Positions 30,197 to 37,805 of a stretch of 52,065 nucleotides of DNA are shown here, piece by piece. The notes below the pieces were generated by a model. It did not search any database and was not told where the DNA came from. It was given only the letters and a program-made list of their open reading frames with translations. The stretch is from JANOYC01 sp031428675 (GTDB lineage: Bacteria; Actinomycetota; Actinomycetes; Actinomycetales; Microbacteriaceae). A program made the position numbers and the translations under genes. The stretch's first letter is position 1, and every line of letters starts with the position of its first letter. The stretch lies in assembly GCA_031428675.1 (NCBI GenBank), contig JANOYC010000042.1, forward strand, positions 1-52,065. The letters run 5' to 3'.

Positions 30197-30539
30197 GGGA
30201 GCCTTCCGGGAGGGCGCCGCCGAGAAGGTGCGCGTGAACGTGGAACACCGTTTGACCAGCGTCTGGGCCGGTGTTGAAGACAAGGCGGTAGTCGCCGCCG
30301 GTGTGCTCATCGGCGAGCTGCTGCGCCGTGAGCACGAGTCGTGCGAGCAGGGCGGGGTCACCGGCGGCGAGAGCGCCGACCGTGGCATACTGCTCGGTCT
30401 TCGGCACGACCAGGAGATGCACGGGTGCCTGCGGCGCGATGTCGCGAAACGCAATGATCTCGTCGGTCTCGAGCACGATCTCCGCGGGGATCTCTCGGCG
30501 CGCGATGCGCGTGAAGACGGACGGATCAGTCGAAGACAT
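30186..30539 (-). CDS. HIT-family (histidine triad) protein
   Basis: A small nucleotide hydrolase or transferase acting on AMP-linked substrates such as adenosine phosphoramidates. The histidine triad is HVHAHLLGG near the C-terminus, with VFTRIARREIPAEIVLETDEIIAFRDIAPQAPVHLLVVPK as the typical N-terminal half. ATG 30539 gives 117 aa. A TACAAT lies 6 bases upstream of that ATG, so the transcript may be leaderless. It opens the HIT-phoH-ybeY-corC-era unit and overlaps phoH by 11 bases. It is 73 bp from rsmE on the same strand. Confidence 0.92.
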   Translation of the reverse strand: MSSTDPSVFTRIARREIPAEIVLETDEIIAFRDIAPQAPVHLLVVPKTEQYATVGALAAGDPALLARLVLTAQQLADEHTGGDYRLVFNTGPDAGQTVFHVHAHLLGGALPEGSLGH

Positions 30540-30612
30540 GCTTCCATTGTAGAGAGCACTCGCCAAGAGCCCCGTGCGGCCGTCTCGCAGGAGAATTCCC
30601 GCGAACAGCTTC

Positions 30613-31344
30613 CTACCAGCGCCCTAGTGCGAACGAGAGCGCAGCCAACGCGGCTGGGCCGGCGGTGGACGTGCGCAGAACCTCAGGTCCGAGGCGCACA
30701 CGGGTGGCACCGACGGACTCAAAATTCGCGAACTCCTTGGGGCTGATCCCACCCTCGGGACCGACGACCACGGTGACCACGGCGTCCTCGGCGACCGCGA
30801 CCTCACTGAGCCGGATCGGCGAGGTGGGGTCGAGCACGAGAACGCGGCCGGCGCGCTTGGCGACGTCGGCAGTGCTGTGCAGCGACTCGACCCGCGGAAT
30901 CCACGACCGGATCGATTGCTTCGATGACTCTCGGACGATCGTTGACCATCGCGCGACTCCCTTAGCGACCTTCGCGCCGTCCCACCGCGAGACCGAACGC
31001 TCGGCCGCCCACGGAATGACGCCTGTCACACCGAGCTCCGTCGCCGCCTGCACGGCGAGCTCGTCGCGATCTCCCTTTGCGAGTGCTTGCACGAGCCACA
31101 GCTCGGGAGTAGCTGGCTCGTCGAATACGACGTCGTCGACATCGATGACCGTCTCAGTGGGGTGGACCGACACGATCGAGCCCCACACGATGAGCCCCGA
31201 TCCGTTGCCGATGGCGATCCGTTCGCCCACTCGTGCGCGACTGACCGTCGCCGCGTGGCGCGCTTCGTCACCTCGAATTCCGACGCGAGCGCCAACCACC
31301 GCAACCGCCGGCTCCAGTTCCGGGTTGAAATACAACGAGCTCAC
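30613..31344 (-). CDS. rsmE: 16S rRNA m3U1498 methyltransferase RsmE
   Basis: A SPOUT-class enzyme methylating N3 of U1498 of 16S rRNA. The N-terminal PUA-like part includes IRGDEARHAATVSRARVGERI. The knotted SAM-binding region is VVTVVVGPEGGISPKEFANFESVGATRVRLGPEVLRTSTAGPAAL, as in the family, and QALAKGDRDELAVQAATELGV is the usual central motif. It starts with GTG 31344, 31 bp after dnaJ. The hrcA-dnaJ-rsmE order is common in Gram-positive bacteria. Length 243 aa is normal. Confidence 0.94.
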   Translation of the reverse strand: MSSLYFNPELEPAVAVVGARVGIRGDEARHAATVSRARVGERIAIGNGSGLIVWGSIVSVHPTETVIDVDDVVFDEPATPELWLVQALAKGDRDELAVQAATELGVTGVIPWAAERSVSRWDGAKVAKGVARWSTIVRESSKQSIRSWIPRVESLHSTADVAKRAGRVLVLDPTSPIRLSEVAVAEDAVVTVVVGPEGGISPKEFANFESVGATRVRLGPEVLRTSTAGPAALAALSFALGRW

Positions 31345-31375
31345 GACGAGACGACCGTCACCACGGTTCGTTCGG

Positions 31376-32479
31376 TCACAGGTTCAGAAACCGATCGCGG
31401 AGTTTCGCGAAGAGCCCCTGCTGGAAGTGCGCCAGCTGCGGCGGCTGCGGCTTTCGGCTTGAGGCGAACTGGCGAATGATCTCCTCCTCCTTGCGACTGA
31501 GCTTGGTCGGGGTCACGACCTGCACCCCGATCTTGAGGTCACCACGCCCGGTTCCACGCAAGTGCGTGATACCACGATCCCGGATCGTGATGATCTCGGC
31601 GCTCTGGGCTCCCGGGCGGATGTCGACCTCCACGTCACCGTCGAGGCCGGCGAGCGTGACCGTGGTTCCGAGAATCGCGTCGGTCATCTGCACCTCGAGA
31701 GTGGCCAGAAGATCGTCACCATTGCGGCTGAACGTCTCATGGTGGCGCACCTTGATCTCGAGGTAGAGGTCGCCGCTCGGACCACCGGCCGGCCCAACCT
31801 CGCCCTGCGAGGGCATCTGAAGGCGCAATCCTGTGTCAACGCCGGCGGGGAGGTCGACCGAAATGGTTCGCGAATCGCGCACTCGACCTTGGCCCTGGCA
31901 GGTGGCGCACGGCGTCGGGATGACCGTGCCGTAGCCGCGACACGACCCGCACGGACTCGACGTCATGACGTTGCCGAGCAGGCTGCGCACCGTTCGCTGA
32001 ATCTGACCGGACCCCCGGCAGATGTCACAGGTGGCTGGACTCGTGCCCGGCGCACAGCAAGAGCCGCCGCAGGTTTCGCACAAAACCGCGGTGTTCACCT
32101 CGATATCGCGCGTCGTGCCGAAGATGACCTCCTCGAGGTCGACTTCCACGCGCAACAATGCGTCTTGGCCGCGTTCCTTACGCGACCGCGGCCCGCCGCG
32201 TCCGCCAGAACCCGCTCCGAAGAAGCTCTCGAAGATGTCGCCGAAGCCGCCGAAACCGGCACCACCGAAACCCGCCTGCGGGCCGAGATCGTACTGCTGG
32301 CGCTGTTGCGGATCGCTCAGCACGTCGTAGGCGTGCGTGACGAGCTTGAAGCGGTCCGACGCATCCGGGCTCGGATTGACGTCAGGGTGCAGCTCGCGGG
32401 CGAGTCTGCGGTAGGCCTTCTTGATTTCGTCGGGTGTCGCCTGGCGGTCAACGCCCAGAACTTCGTAGTGGTCTGCCAA
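31376..32479 (-). CDS. dnaJ: Chaperone protein DnaJ
   Basis: An Hsp40 co-chaperone stimulating DnaK. The J domain (1-65) holds HPD in ARELHPDVNP. A Gly/Phe-rich linker follows (GGAGFGGFGDIFESFFGAGSGGRGG). Four zinc-finger repeats are visible (CETCGG, CDICRG, CGSCRG, CATCQG), then the two substrate-binding barrels. It starts with TTG 32479, 9 bases after hrcA. Coupling to hrcA marks it as the DnaJ2 type of actinobacteria, controlled by HrcA/CIRCE, as distinct from the dnaK-grpE-linked DnaJ1. Length 367 aa. Confidence 0.95.
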   Translation of the reverse strand: MADHYEVLGVDRQATPDEIKKAYRRLARELHPDVNPSPDASDRFKLVTHAYDVLSDPQQRQQYDLGPQAGFGGAGFGGFGDIFESFFGAGSGGRGGPRSRKERGQDALLRVEVDLEEVIFGTTRDIEVNTAVLCETCGGSCCAPGTSPATCDICRGSGQIQRTVRSLLGNVMTSSPCGSCRGYGTVIPTPCATCQGQGRVRDSRTISVDLPAGVDTGLRLQMPSQGEVGPAGGPSGDLYLEIKVRHHETFSRNGDDLLATLEVQMTDAILGTTVTLAGLDGDVEVDIRPGAQSAEIITIRDRGITHLRGTGRGDLKIGVQVVTPTKLSRKEEEIIRQFASSRKPQPPQLAHFQQGLFAKLRDRFLNL

Positions 32480-32488
32480 TTAAACTGT

Positions 32489-33511
32489 CTATTCCTCACC
32501 GAGTAGCCGCGTCAAGTAGCGGGCCACCGCCCGCACCGCTGCCATGTTGTTCGAGTAGTCCATCCGGGTGGGGCCGAGCACACCCAAGCGCGCAAGACTA
32601 CCCCCCGACGTCGTGTATCCGCTCGTCAAGACCGAAGCCTCGGCAAGAGCCACGTCTGCGTTCTCCCGCCCAATCGAGGCGCGGATTCCCGACTGGTCAA
32701 CGTGCATTTCGCCGAAAAGCCGCAACAGGGTGACCTGTTCTTCGATGGCCTCAAGGACCGGAAAAATGCTCCCAGAGAAGTCTTCTTCGGTGCGCACGAG
32801 ATTAGCGGTTCCTGCCATCACTAATCGGTCGGCTCGGTTCGCTGCGATCTGTTCGGAGAGCGCGGCAACGATGGCACCGACAACGTTTTCGCGCACGGGA
32901 GAAAACTGCTGCGCGAGAGTCGAAAGCGTGGTCACTGCGTCAGTGAGAGCGAGCCCTCCGAGCGATGCGTTGATCTTGGCGCGCAGCTCTCCGAGGAATA
33001 CCTCGTCGATCTCTGTCGGCAATTCGACGATGCGCTGCTCGACACGGCCACCATCCGTGATCACGACGCTCATGAGACGGGTCGATGCCAGGGGCACGAG
33101 TTCGATGTGTCGCACACGCGATTTGCTCAGCGTGGGGTACTGCACGATCGCGACTTGGTTCGTCAACTGGGAGAGAAGGCGAACCGTGCGGGCGAGCACG
33201 TCATCCAGGTCGACCGATCGACCGAGGAATGTCTCGATCGCCTGCCGCTGCGCTGTGGTCAGCGGTCGTAGATCGGCGAGCTGGTCGACGAACACCCGGT
33301 AGCCCTTGTCGGTGGGCACGCGACCGGACGACGTGTGAGGCGCTGTGATGAGATCCTCGTCTTCGAGCATCGCCATGTCGTTCCGTATGGTCGCCGCCGA
33401 CACGCCGAACGCATGGCGCTCCACGATCGATTTCGAACCGACCGGCTCACGGGATGCGACGTAGTCCTGCACGATCACGCGAAGAACCTCGAGGCTGCGT
33501 TGCGAAACCAT
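32489..33511 (-). CDS. hrcA: Heat-inducible transcription repressor HrcA
   Basis: HrcA represses chaperone genes by binding CIRCE operators and is itself folded by GroEL. The N-terminal winged helix reads RSLEVLRVIVQDYVASREPVGSKSIVERHAFGVSAATIRNDMAMLEDEDLI, with the GAF-like middle (residues ~100-320) and the conserved RLFGEMHVDQSGIRASIGRENA and LGVLGPTRMDYSNNMAAVRAVARYL. Length 340 aa is typical. It is followed by dnaJ after 9 bases. A CIRCE-like site lies 33 bp upstream of its ATG, implying autoregulation. Confidence 0.96.
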   Translation of the reverse strand: MVSQRSLEVLRVIVQDYVASREPVGSKSIVERHAFGVSAATIRNDMAMLEDEDLITAPHTSSGRVPTDKGYRVFVDQLADLRPLTTAQRQAIETFLGRSVDLDDVLARTVRLLSQLTNQVAIVQYPTLSKSRVRHIELVPLASTRLMSVVITDGGRVEQRIVELPTEIDEVFLGELRAKINASLGGLALTDAVTTLSTLAQQFSPVRENVVGAIVAALSEQIAANRADRLVMAGTANLVRTEEDFSGSIFPVLEAIEEQVTLLRLFGEMHVDQSGIRASIGRENADVALAEASVLTSGYTTSGGSLARLGVLGPTRMDYSNNMAAVRAVARYLTRLLGEE

Positions 33512-33544
33512 CTCTGCCGCCCTTCGTCAATCGTCAACCGGCTA

Positions 33545-33571
33545 CTGGCACTCCGGGTATTTGACTGCCAA
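33545..33571 (-). promoter_or_regulatory. CIRCE operator of hrcA-dnaJ
   Basis: CTGGCACTC-N9-GACTGCCAA matches the CIRCE layout (9-bp arms, 9-bp spacer); the actinobacterial form is CTGGCACTC-N9-GAGTGCCAA. The arm facing away from hrcA has one C for G change, which breaks one pair of the palindrome. A TAGAAT box adjoins it on the minus strand, so bound HrcA would cover the promoter. Confidence 0.8.
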
Positions 33572-33682
33572 TTCTATCCCGCCTCACGGTCGCGGTTCGT
33601 TGCACCACAAGGCTTCCACGCGGTAATTTGATGACGAGCCGCCGTGTGCTGGCGGAGCACGTTGACCCGAAAGGCAACTACC

Positions 33683-34093
33683 ATGACCGATCCGACACAG
33701 CAGCCCCCGGCACCGCAGGCCGCGCCCCCCCTCACCCCGGCAGAAGACAAGCAGTGGGCGTCGTTCGCTCATTTCGGAGGGTTCTTGTGGATCCTCCCGT
33801 CGCTCATCATCTATCTGGTGTTCAAAGACCGCGGCGCACTCACCCGCCAAGAGTCGAAAGAAGCGCTCAACTGGCAGATCACGTTCCTAATCGGCTACTT
33901 CGCGCTCGTCATTGTGATCGCGATCCTCAGTGCCGCGCTCATCTTCACGCCAGCCGCGGGAATCATCTCGATTCTCGGCTTCCTGCCATTCCTCGCCTAC
34001 GTGTACAACGTCATCGTGTCAATCATGGGCGGCGTCAAGGTCAATAGCGGAGGCTCTTACCGCTACCCGTTCGCAATTCGCCTGGTCAAGTAG
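33683..34093 (+). CDS. DUF4870 membrane protein, first copy
   Basis: A 136-aa inner-membrane protein with a Pro/Ala-rich cytosolic N-terminus (DPTQQPPAPQAAPPLTPAEDKQW), then three hydrophobic helices: FGGFLWILPSLIIYLVF, WQITFLIGYFALVIVIAILSAAL and ISILGFLPFLAYVYNVIVSI. The KDRGALTRQESKEALNWQ loop and the end NSGGSYRYPFAIRLVK are the DUF4870 hallmarks. The start is ATG 33683, with AAAGG 8 bases before. It is divergent from hrcA, and a related gene follows after a terminator. Function unknown. Confidence 0.87.
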   Translation: MTDPTQQPPAPQAAPPLTPAEDKQWASFAHFGGFLWILPSLIIYLVFKDRGALTRQESKEALNWQITFLIGYFALVIVIAILSAALIFTPAAGIISILGFLPFLAYVYNVIVSIMGGVKVNSGGSYRYPFAIRLVK

Positions 34094-34121
34094 TCGGCGC
34101 GAACGCCAGCACGAGCACAAC

Positions 34122-34156
34122 CAAAGGGGCCGGAGAATTTCTCCGGCCTTCTTTGG
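34122..34156 (+). terminator. Intrinsic terminator between the two DUF4870 genes
   Basis: GGCCGGAGAA (34128-34137) and TTCTCCGGCC (34139-34148) form a perfect 10-bp stem, enclosed by CCAAAG/CTTTGG and followed by TTCTTTGG. It separates the transcripts of the two paralogues. Confidence 0.85.
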
Positions 34157-34168
34157 TTGAATAGACCC

Positions 34169-34534
34169 ATGAGTGACGCGCCGCAGAACCCCTACCAAAC
34201 CATGAGCCCGATGAGTCCCGGCGACGAGAAGCTCTGGGCGATGCTCGTGCACCTCGGCGGGATCTTCTTCAACTTCTTGCCGGCGGTCATCGGCTACGTC
34301 GTGCTGAAAGATCGTGGGCCGTTTGTTCGCTCGCACACCGGTACCGCGCTCAACTTCCAGCTCACCCTGCTGATCGCGTATGTCGTGGGTGGAATTCTGA
34401 GCATCGTCGGCATCGGTCTGCTCATAATGCTTGCCGCAAGCGTCATCAACGTCGTGTTCAGCATCATCGCCGCCATCGCCGCCAACAAAGGCGAGGTCTA
34501 CACCTATCCCTTGGCAATCATGTTCGTGCGCTGA
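34169..34534 (+). CDS. DUF4870 membrane protein, second copy
   Basis: A 121-aa paralogue of the preceding gene with the same plan: a short N-terminus (SDAPQNPYQTMSPMSPGDEKLWAML), hydrophobic helices at VHLGGIFFNFLPAVIGYVVL, LTLLIAYVVGGILSIVGIGLLIMLA and SVINVVFSIIAAIAAN, the KDRGPFVRSHTGTALNFQ loop and the final GEVYTYPLAIMFVR. It shares the loop and tail pattern with its neighbour, but overall identity looks modest, suggesting an old duplication. ATG 34169 follows the terminator closely without a clear ribosome site. It converges on hemW with an 18-bp gap. Function unknown. Confidence 0.86.
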   Translation: MSDAPQNPYQTMSPMSPGDEKLWAMLVHLGGIFFNFLPAVIGYVVLKDRGPFVRSHTGTALNFQLTLLIAYVVGGILSIVGIGLLIMLAASVINVVFSIIAAIAANKGEVYTYPLAIMFVR

Positions 34535-34552
34535 CCGGCGGGGCGGTGCACG

Positions 34553-35788
34553 TCACTCAAGAAGCCGCCGCACAACCGCATCGGCCAGCAGCCGCCCTGA
34601 GAGCGACAATTCGATCGTGCCGCGAAACGCCGCCCCGGGGTCGATCAGGCCATCGGCAATCAGCCCGGCCACTTCACGACGACCGGACGGCGTCAATTCA
34701 CCGGTGGACAGTTCATTCCGGATGCGGGTGGCCAGCATCACTCGCTCCACCCGTGCCATCTCCTCATCGACGATCTCGCGCCCCGCGGCCGGGGAATGAC
34801 CCGCGTCAATCCGGTCGGCGTATGCTGCGGGGTGCTTGACGTTCCACCACCGCACCCCGCCGATGTGGGAGTGCGCGCCCGGCCCGACTCCCCACCAGTC
34901 CTGGCCCTGCCAGTAGGCGAGGTTGTGGTGCGATTGGTGGTCAACGCCGTCATCTAGCTGGCGCGACCAGTTGCTCACCTCGTACCACGAGTATCCCGCG
35001 TGTTCGAGCCGTCGATCGGCGAACTCATACATGTCGGCTTGCAGGTCGTCGCTCGGATGCGCCACCTCGCCTCGCCGGATCTGGCGAGCGAGCTTGGTGC
35101 CCTCTTCAACGATCAGCGCGTAAGCGGACACGTGGTCGGGTTCTAGCGCTATGACCGTCTCTACCGACTCTTGCCAGTTCTCGATCGTCTCCCCCGGCGT
35201 TCCATAGATCAGATCAAGGCTCACGTCGAGACCTGCTGCACGTGCCCACTCGACGACGAGAGGAATCCGATCGGGGTCGTGCGTGCGCTCCAGAGTTGCG
35301 AGCACCCGGGGAACCGCGGACTGCATCCCGAACGACACGCGAGTGAATCCTGCTTCCCGCAGGGCTGCCAAGTAGCCCGCATCCACCGAATCAGGGTTCG
35401 CCTCGGTCGTCACCTCCGCTCCGGGCCCCAGTCCCCACACTGTCTCGACTGCGGCGAGCATGCTTGTGAGGTCATCAACCGGGAGCATCGTCGGTGTTCC
35501 GCCGCCGAAAAAAACCGTGCTGGCGGGCCGGTTCGGAAGACCGGAACGATTAAGCACGCTGGCGGCTAAATGAACCTCGCTGATCGCTTGATTCGCGTAA
35601 TCCGCCCGCTTGGCACCACGAAGTTCATCGGAGGTGTAGGTGTTGAAGTCGCAATACCCACACCTCACCCGACAGAACGGCACGTGGATGTAGACGCCAA
35701 AGTCTCGATCAATGGCACCCGGCAGCGCGCTGCTCGGCAACGCGCCGTCGAGTGGGGCGGGATCGGCGATCGGCAGGGCACTGGGCAT
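34553..35788 (-). CDS. hemW: Radical SAM heme chaperone HemW
   Basis: HemW is a coproporphyrinogen III oxidase-like radical SAM protein that carries heme rather than oxidising porphyrin. The cluster motif is CRVRCGYC (CxxxCxxC) within YIHVPFCRVRCGYCDFNTYT. FFGGGTPTMLP, the SAM-binding TTEANPDSV and the conserved FGMQS and YGTPGE follow, with the HemN C-terminal domain at the end. The extra Cys of genuine HemN (CxxxCxxCxC) is absent, which supports HemW. Length is 411 aa. It lies next to hrcA and lepA-linked genes, as in many Gram-positives. Confidence 0.93.
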   Translation of the reverse strand: MPSALPIADPAPLDGALPSSALPGAIDRDFGVYIHVPFCRVRCGYCDFNTYTSDELRGAKRADYANQAISEVHLAASVLNRSGLPNRPASTVFFGGGTPTMLPVDDLTSMLAAVETVWGLGPGAEVTTEANPDSVDAGYLAALREAGFTRVSFGMQSAVPRVLATLERTHDPDRIPLVVEWARAAGLDVSLDLIYGTPGETIENWQESVETVIALEPDHVSAYALIVEEGTKLARQIRRGEVAHPSDDLQADMYEFADRRLEHAGYSWYEVSNWSRQLDDGVDHQSHHNLAYWQGQDWWGVGPGAHSHIGGVRWWNVKHPAAYADRIDAGHSPAAGREIVDEEMARVERVMLATRIRNELSTGELTPSGRREVAGLIADGLIDPGAAFRGTIELSLSGRLLADAVVRRLLE

Positions 35789-35851
35789 GGTTCGTCAATT
35801 CTCCCCCACGCCTGCCACGATGGAGTCAGTCAGTATGTCGTGAGGAGCACC

Positions 35852-36526
35852 GTGACGCAGAAGACTTACATCCTGTGGGATGTCGACGGCACGCTCGTGC
35901 GCAATGGAAAGGACGCGGGCAATCTCTATCACGAGGCAGTCGAACTTGCCGTCGGCCACGCGATTGTCGCGACTCTGCCCAACCGCCACGGCAAAACCGA
36001 CCAGCAGATGCTTATCGAGACTCTTGCGGAGTACGGTCTCGATCCGCGCCTGCACGCGGTCGCATCACGACATCTTGACGATCTGTCACGCGCCCGTCAC
36101 GAGTCCGGTCATCGGCGGGAACTGTGCCCCGGTGTCGCCGAAGCCATCGCAGCGTTCGCTGACAAAGGCTGGACCAATGCGCTCCTGACCGGGAACTCGG
36201 CCAATCGCAGTCGATTCAAGATTGTCGGTGCTGGCCTCGATGCGCACGCGTTCGACTGGGAGCACTCCTATTTCGGCGATCAGGCACCGGTGAGGTCGGA
36301 GTTGACCATTCGAGCGCAAGAAGAGCTTTTCGGACACCGAATCGTCATCATCGGCGATACCCCCGGTGACGACATGGCCGCCCAAGCGGCGGGGATTCCC
36401 TTCGTCGGTGTCGCAACCGGGGTGTACGAGGTCGACGACCTGCGTGAAACGGGAGCACTCATTGTCGTGGAGGATCTGAGCGACGGCCTCGACGATGTCG
36501 TCGCGGCGATCGACGCCATCCTCTGA
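35852..36526 (+). CDS. HAD-superfamily hydrolase
   Basis: A 224-aa phosphatase-like protein. HAD motif I is ILWDVDGTLVRNG (nucleophile Asp), motif II Thr is in ALLTGNSANRS, motif III Lys in SRFKIVGAG, and motif IV in IIGDTPGDDMAAQ. A helical cap lies between motifs I and II, as in phosphoglycolate phosphatase relatives. The GTG start at 35852 has GAGGAG 4 bases before. An in-frame opening further upstream would overlap hemW. It is divergent from hemW (63-bp gap) and convergent with the DUF1990 gene. The substrate is unknown. Confidence 0.87.
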   Translation: MTQKTYILWDVDGTLVRNGKDAGNLYHEAVELAVGHAIVATLPNRHGKTDQQMLIETLAEYGLDPRLHAVASRHLDDLSRARHESGHRRELCPGVAEAIAAFADKGWTNALLTGNSANRSRFKIVGAGLDAHAFDWEHSYFGDQAPVRSELTIRAQEELFGHRIVIIGDTPGDDMAAQAAGIPFVGVATGVYEVDDLRETGALIVVEDLSDGLDDVVAAIDAIL

Positions 36527-36542
36527 CCAGACGCCGGTCGTG

Positions 36543-37184
36543 TCAGCCGACGGGCCCTGTCAACGCCCGGAGATAGCGACGCCTCGCGAGCGATTGGGCA
36601 ATGCGAAGCAGCGGATAGCCCAGCCATAGATACCAGTGGGCAGGGCGTGAGAATGACCGCACGGTCAGCCAGACTGCATCGTCTGCGGCGCGCTCGACGA
36701 GAAACATCTCTTCACCGCTGAGCGGACTTCCCTCGAGCGTGCCATACGCGAATCCTTTCGCGAGCGGCTCGTCCACCACGTAAATGACCCGGCAGGGTAG
36801 CGACACGCGAGCGAGGCGCGACCTGAGCACCACGGTGTCGCCCGCGTGCAGGAGCGCGCGACCGTCGGGCCCGAAGCTTGCCTCGTCGTTTCGCGTCGGC
36901 GCTATCGGTGTGCCGGTGTCGTCGAAGGACACCGGCGTGTACGCGTCTCCCGCGACATCCCGTGGTGTGTCGACCGCCTCGATCGTCATTCCTGCTGAAC
37001 GCTGAATGCCCCACGACAGCGCGGACGTCCACGCCGCCTCGAAGCGGTGGGCACCGTGCCCAATTCGCGTGCGCCGAATCACGGGTCGAAATCCGGCCGG
37101 CGGATAGCGCAGCAGATCATCGGCTCTGGTGCCACCCACGGCGCCGTAATTGGTCGGTCGTTCCCACAACGCTTTGTCACGCAT
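36543..37184 (-). CDS. DUF1990 family protein
   Basis: A 213-aa cytosolic protein of the DUF1990 family. Family features are the N-terminal LWERPTNYGAVGGTR, GFRPVIRRTRIGHGAHRFEAAWTSALSWGIQRSAGM, the central strand-rich core (DTVVLRSRLARVSLPCRVIYVVDEPLAKGFAYGTLEGSPLSGEEMFLVERA) and the hydrophobic C-terminus. ATG 37184 has AAGGAA 6 bases upstream; longer versions of the frame are not supported. It is separated from the CHRD-domain gene by 71 bp. The fold may bind small hydrophobic ligands but no activity is established. Confidence 0.85.
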   Translation of the reverse strand: MRDKALWERPTNYGAVGGTRADDLLRYPPAGFRPVIRRTRIGHGAHRFEAAWTSALSWGIQRSAGMTIEAVDTPRDVAGDAYTPVSFDDTGTPIAPTRNDEASFGPDGRALLHAGDTVVLRSRLARVSLPCRVIYVVDEPLAKGFAYGTLEGSPLSGEEMFLVERAADDAVWLTVRSFSRPAHWYLWLGYPLLRIAQSLARRRYLRALTGPVG

Positions 37185-37255
37185 TCGATTTCCTTCGAGT
37201 TCGGGCTCGCTGAAATCCTTGCATGTTGCGCGACACGTGCATCGCGCGGACGCGG

Positions 37256-37708
37256 CTACTTCAGCTGACCGCGAATTTCGCCGCTCAGGAACGTCGGGGT
37301 GTGCACGTTGACGTAATATCGCCCGGCGTCTGCGCTGATGCCCTCTACCACGCCAACAGCCGGTGCGACGCACGCGGACATCGTCCACGACGTTCCGGTG
37401 CCGACCGACAGCGGAATAACGACGGAACCTGCCGTATGCCGCGGCGCAAAGTGAACGTGCGCGGCAACCGCAGGGGCGGACAGATTGCGCACTGACAGCG
37501 TGTAACAGAAGTCGCCGCCCTGGATCGTGTACTCGAACGACCCGCTTGCCCCCGAGCGAGATTTTGGTGTTTCCTGGCCGCTATTGAGCGGGATCGCGGC
37601 ACCGCTCCCGGAATTCGCCGCGGCCGACAGTGGCGACGACGCTACGAGCGACACGACCGCGGCGCCCAATAGGAGGTTTCGCACGATGAGCTGCTTGGTG
37701 AACATCAT
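37256..37708 (-). CDS. Secreted CHRD-domain protein
   Basis: A 150-aa exported protein. The signal peptide is MMFTKQLIVRNLLLGAAVVSLVASSPLSAAA with likely cleavage after ANA-type residues. The mature part is a CHRD domain: GSFEYTIQGGDFCYTLSVRNLSAPAVAAHVHFAP and GRYYVNVHTPTFLSGEIRGQL are the family pattern; two Cys (FCYT and MSACV) may form a disulfide. CHRD domains are immunoglobulin-like and of unknown function in bacteria. AGGAGG stands just upstream, and either of the two adjacent ATGs (37708 or 37705) could be used. The promoter was not identified. Confidence 0.85.
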   Translation of the reverse strand: MMFTKQLIVRNLLLGAAVVSLVASSPLSAAANSGSGAAIPLNSGQETPKSRSGASGSFEYTIQGGDFCYTLSVRNLSAPAVAAHVHFAPRHTAGSVVIPLSVGTGTSWTMSACVAPAVGVVEGISADAGRYYVNVHTPTFLSGEIRGQLK

Positions 37709-37805
37709 TGTTCCTCCTGAGGATTTCCGTGCTTGTCCGGACAATACGCTTAGGCGGCGTCAGAAACAAGGCGTACCGCGACACTTTAACCCGCCAACGA
37801 CGCCG

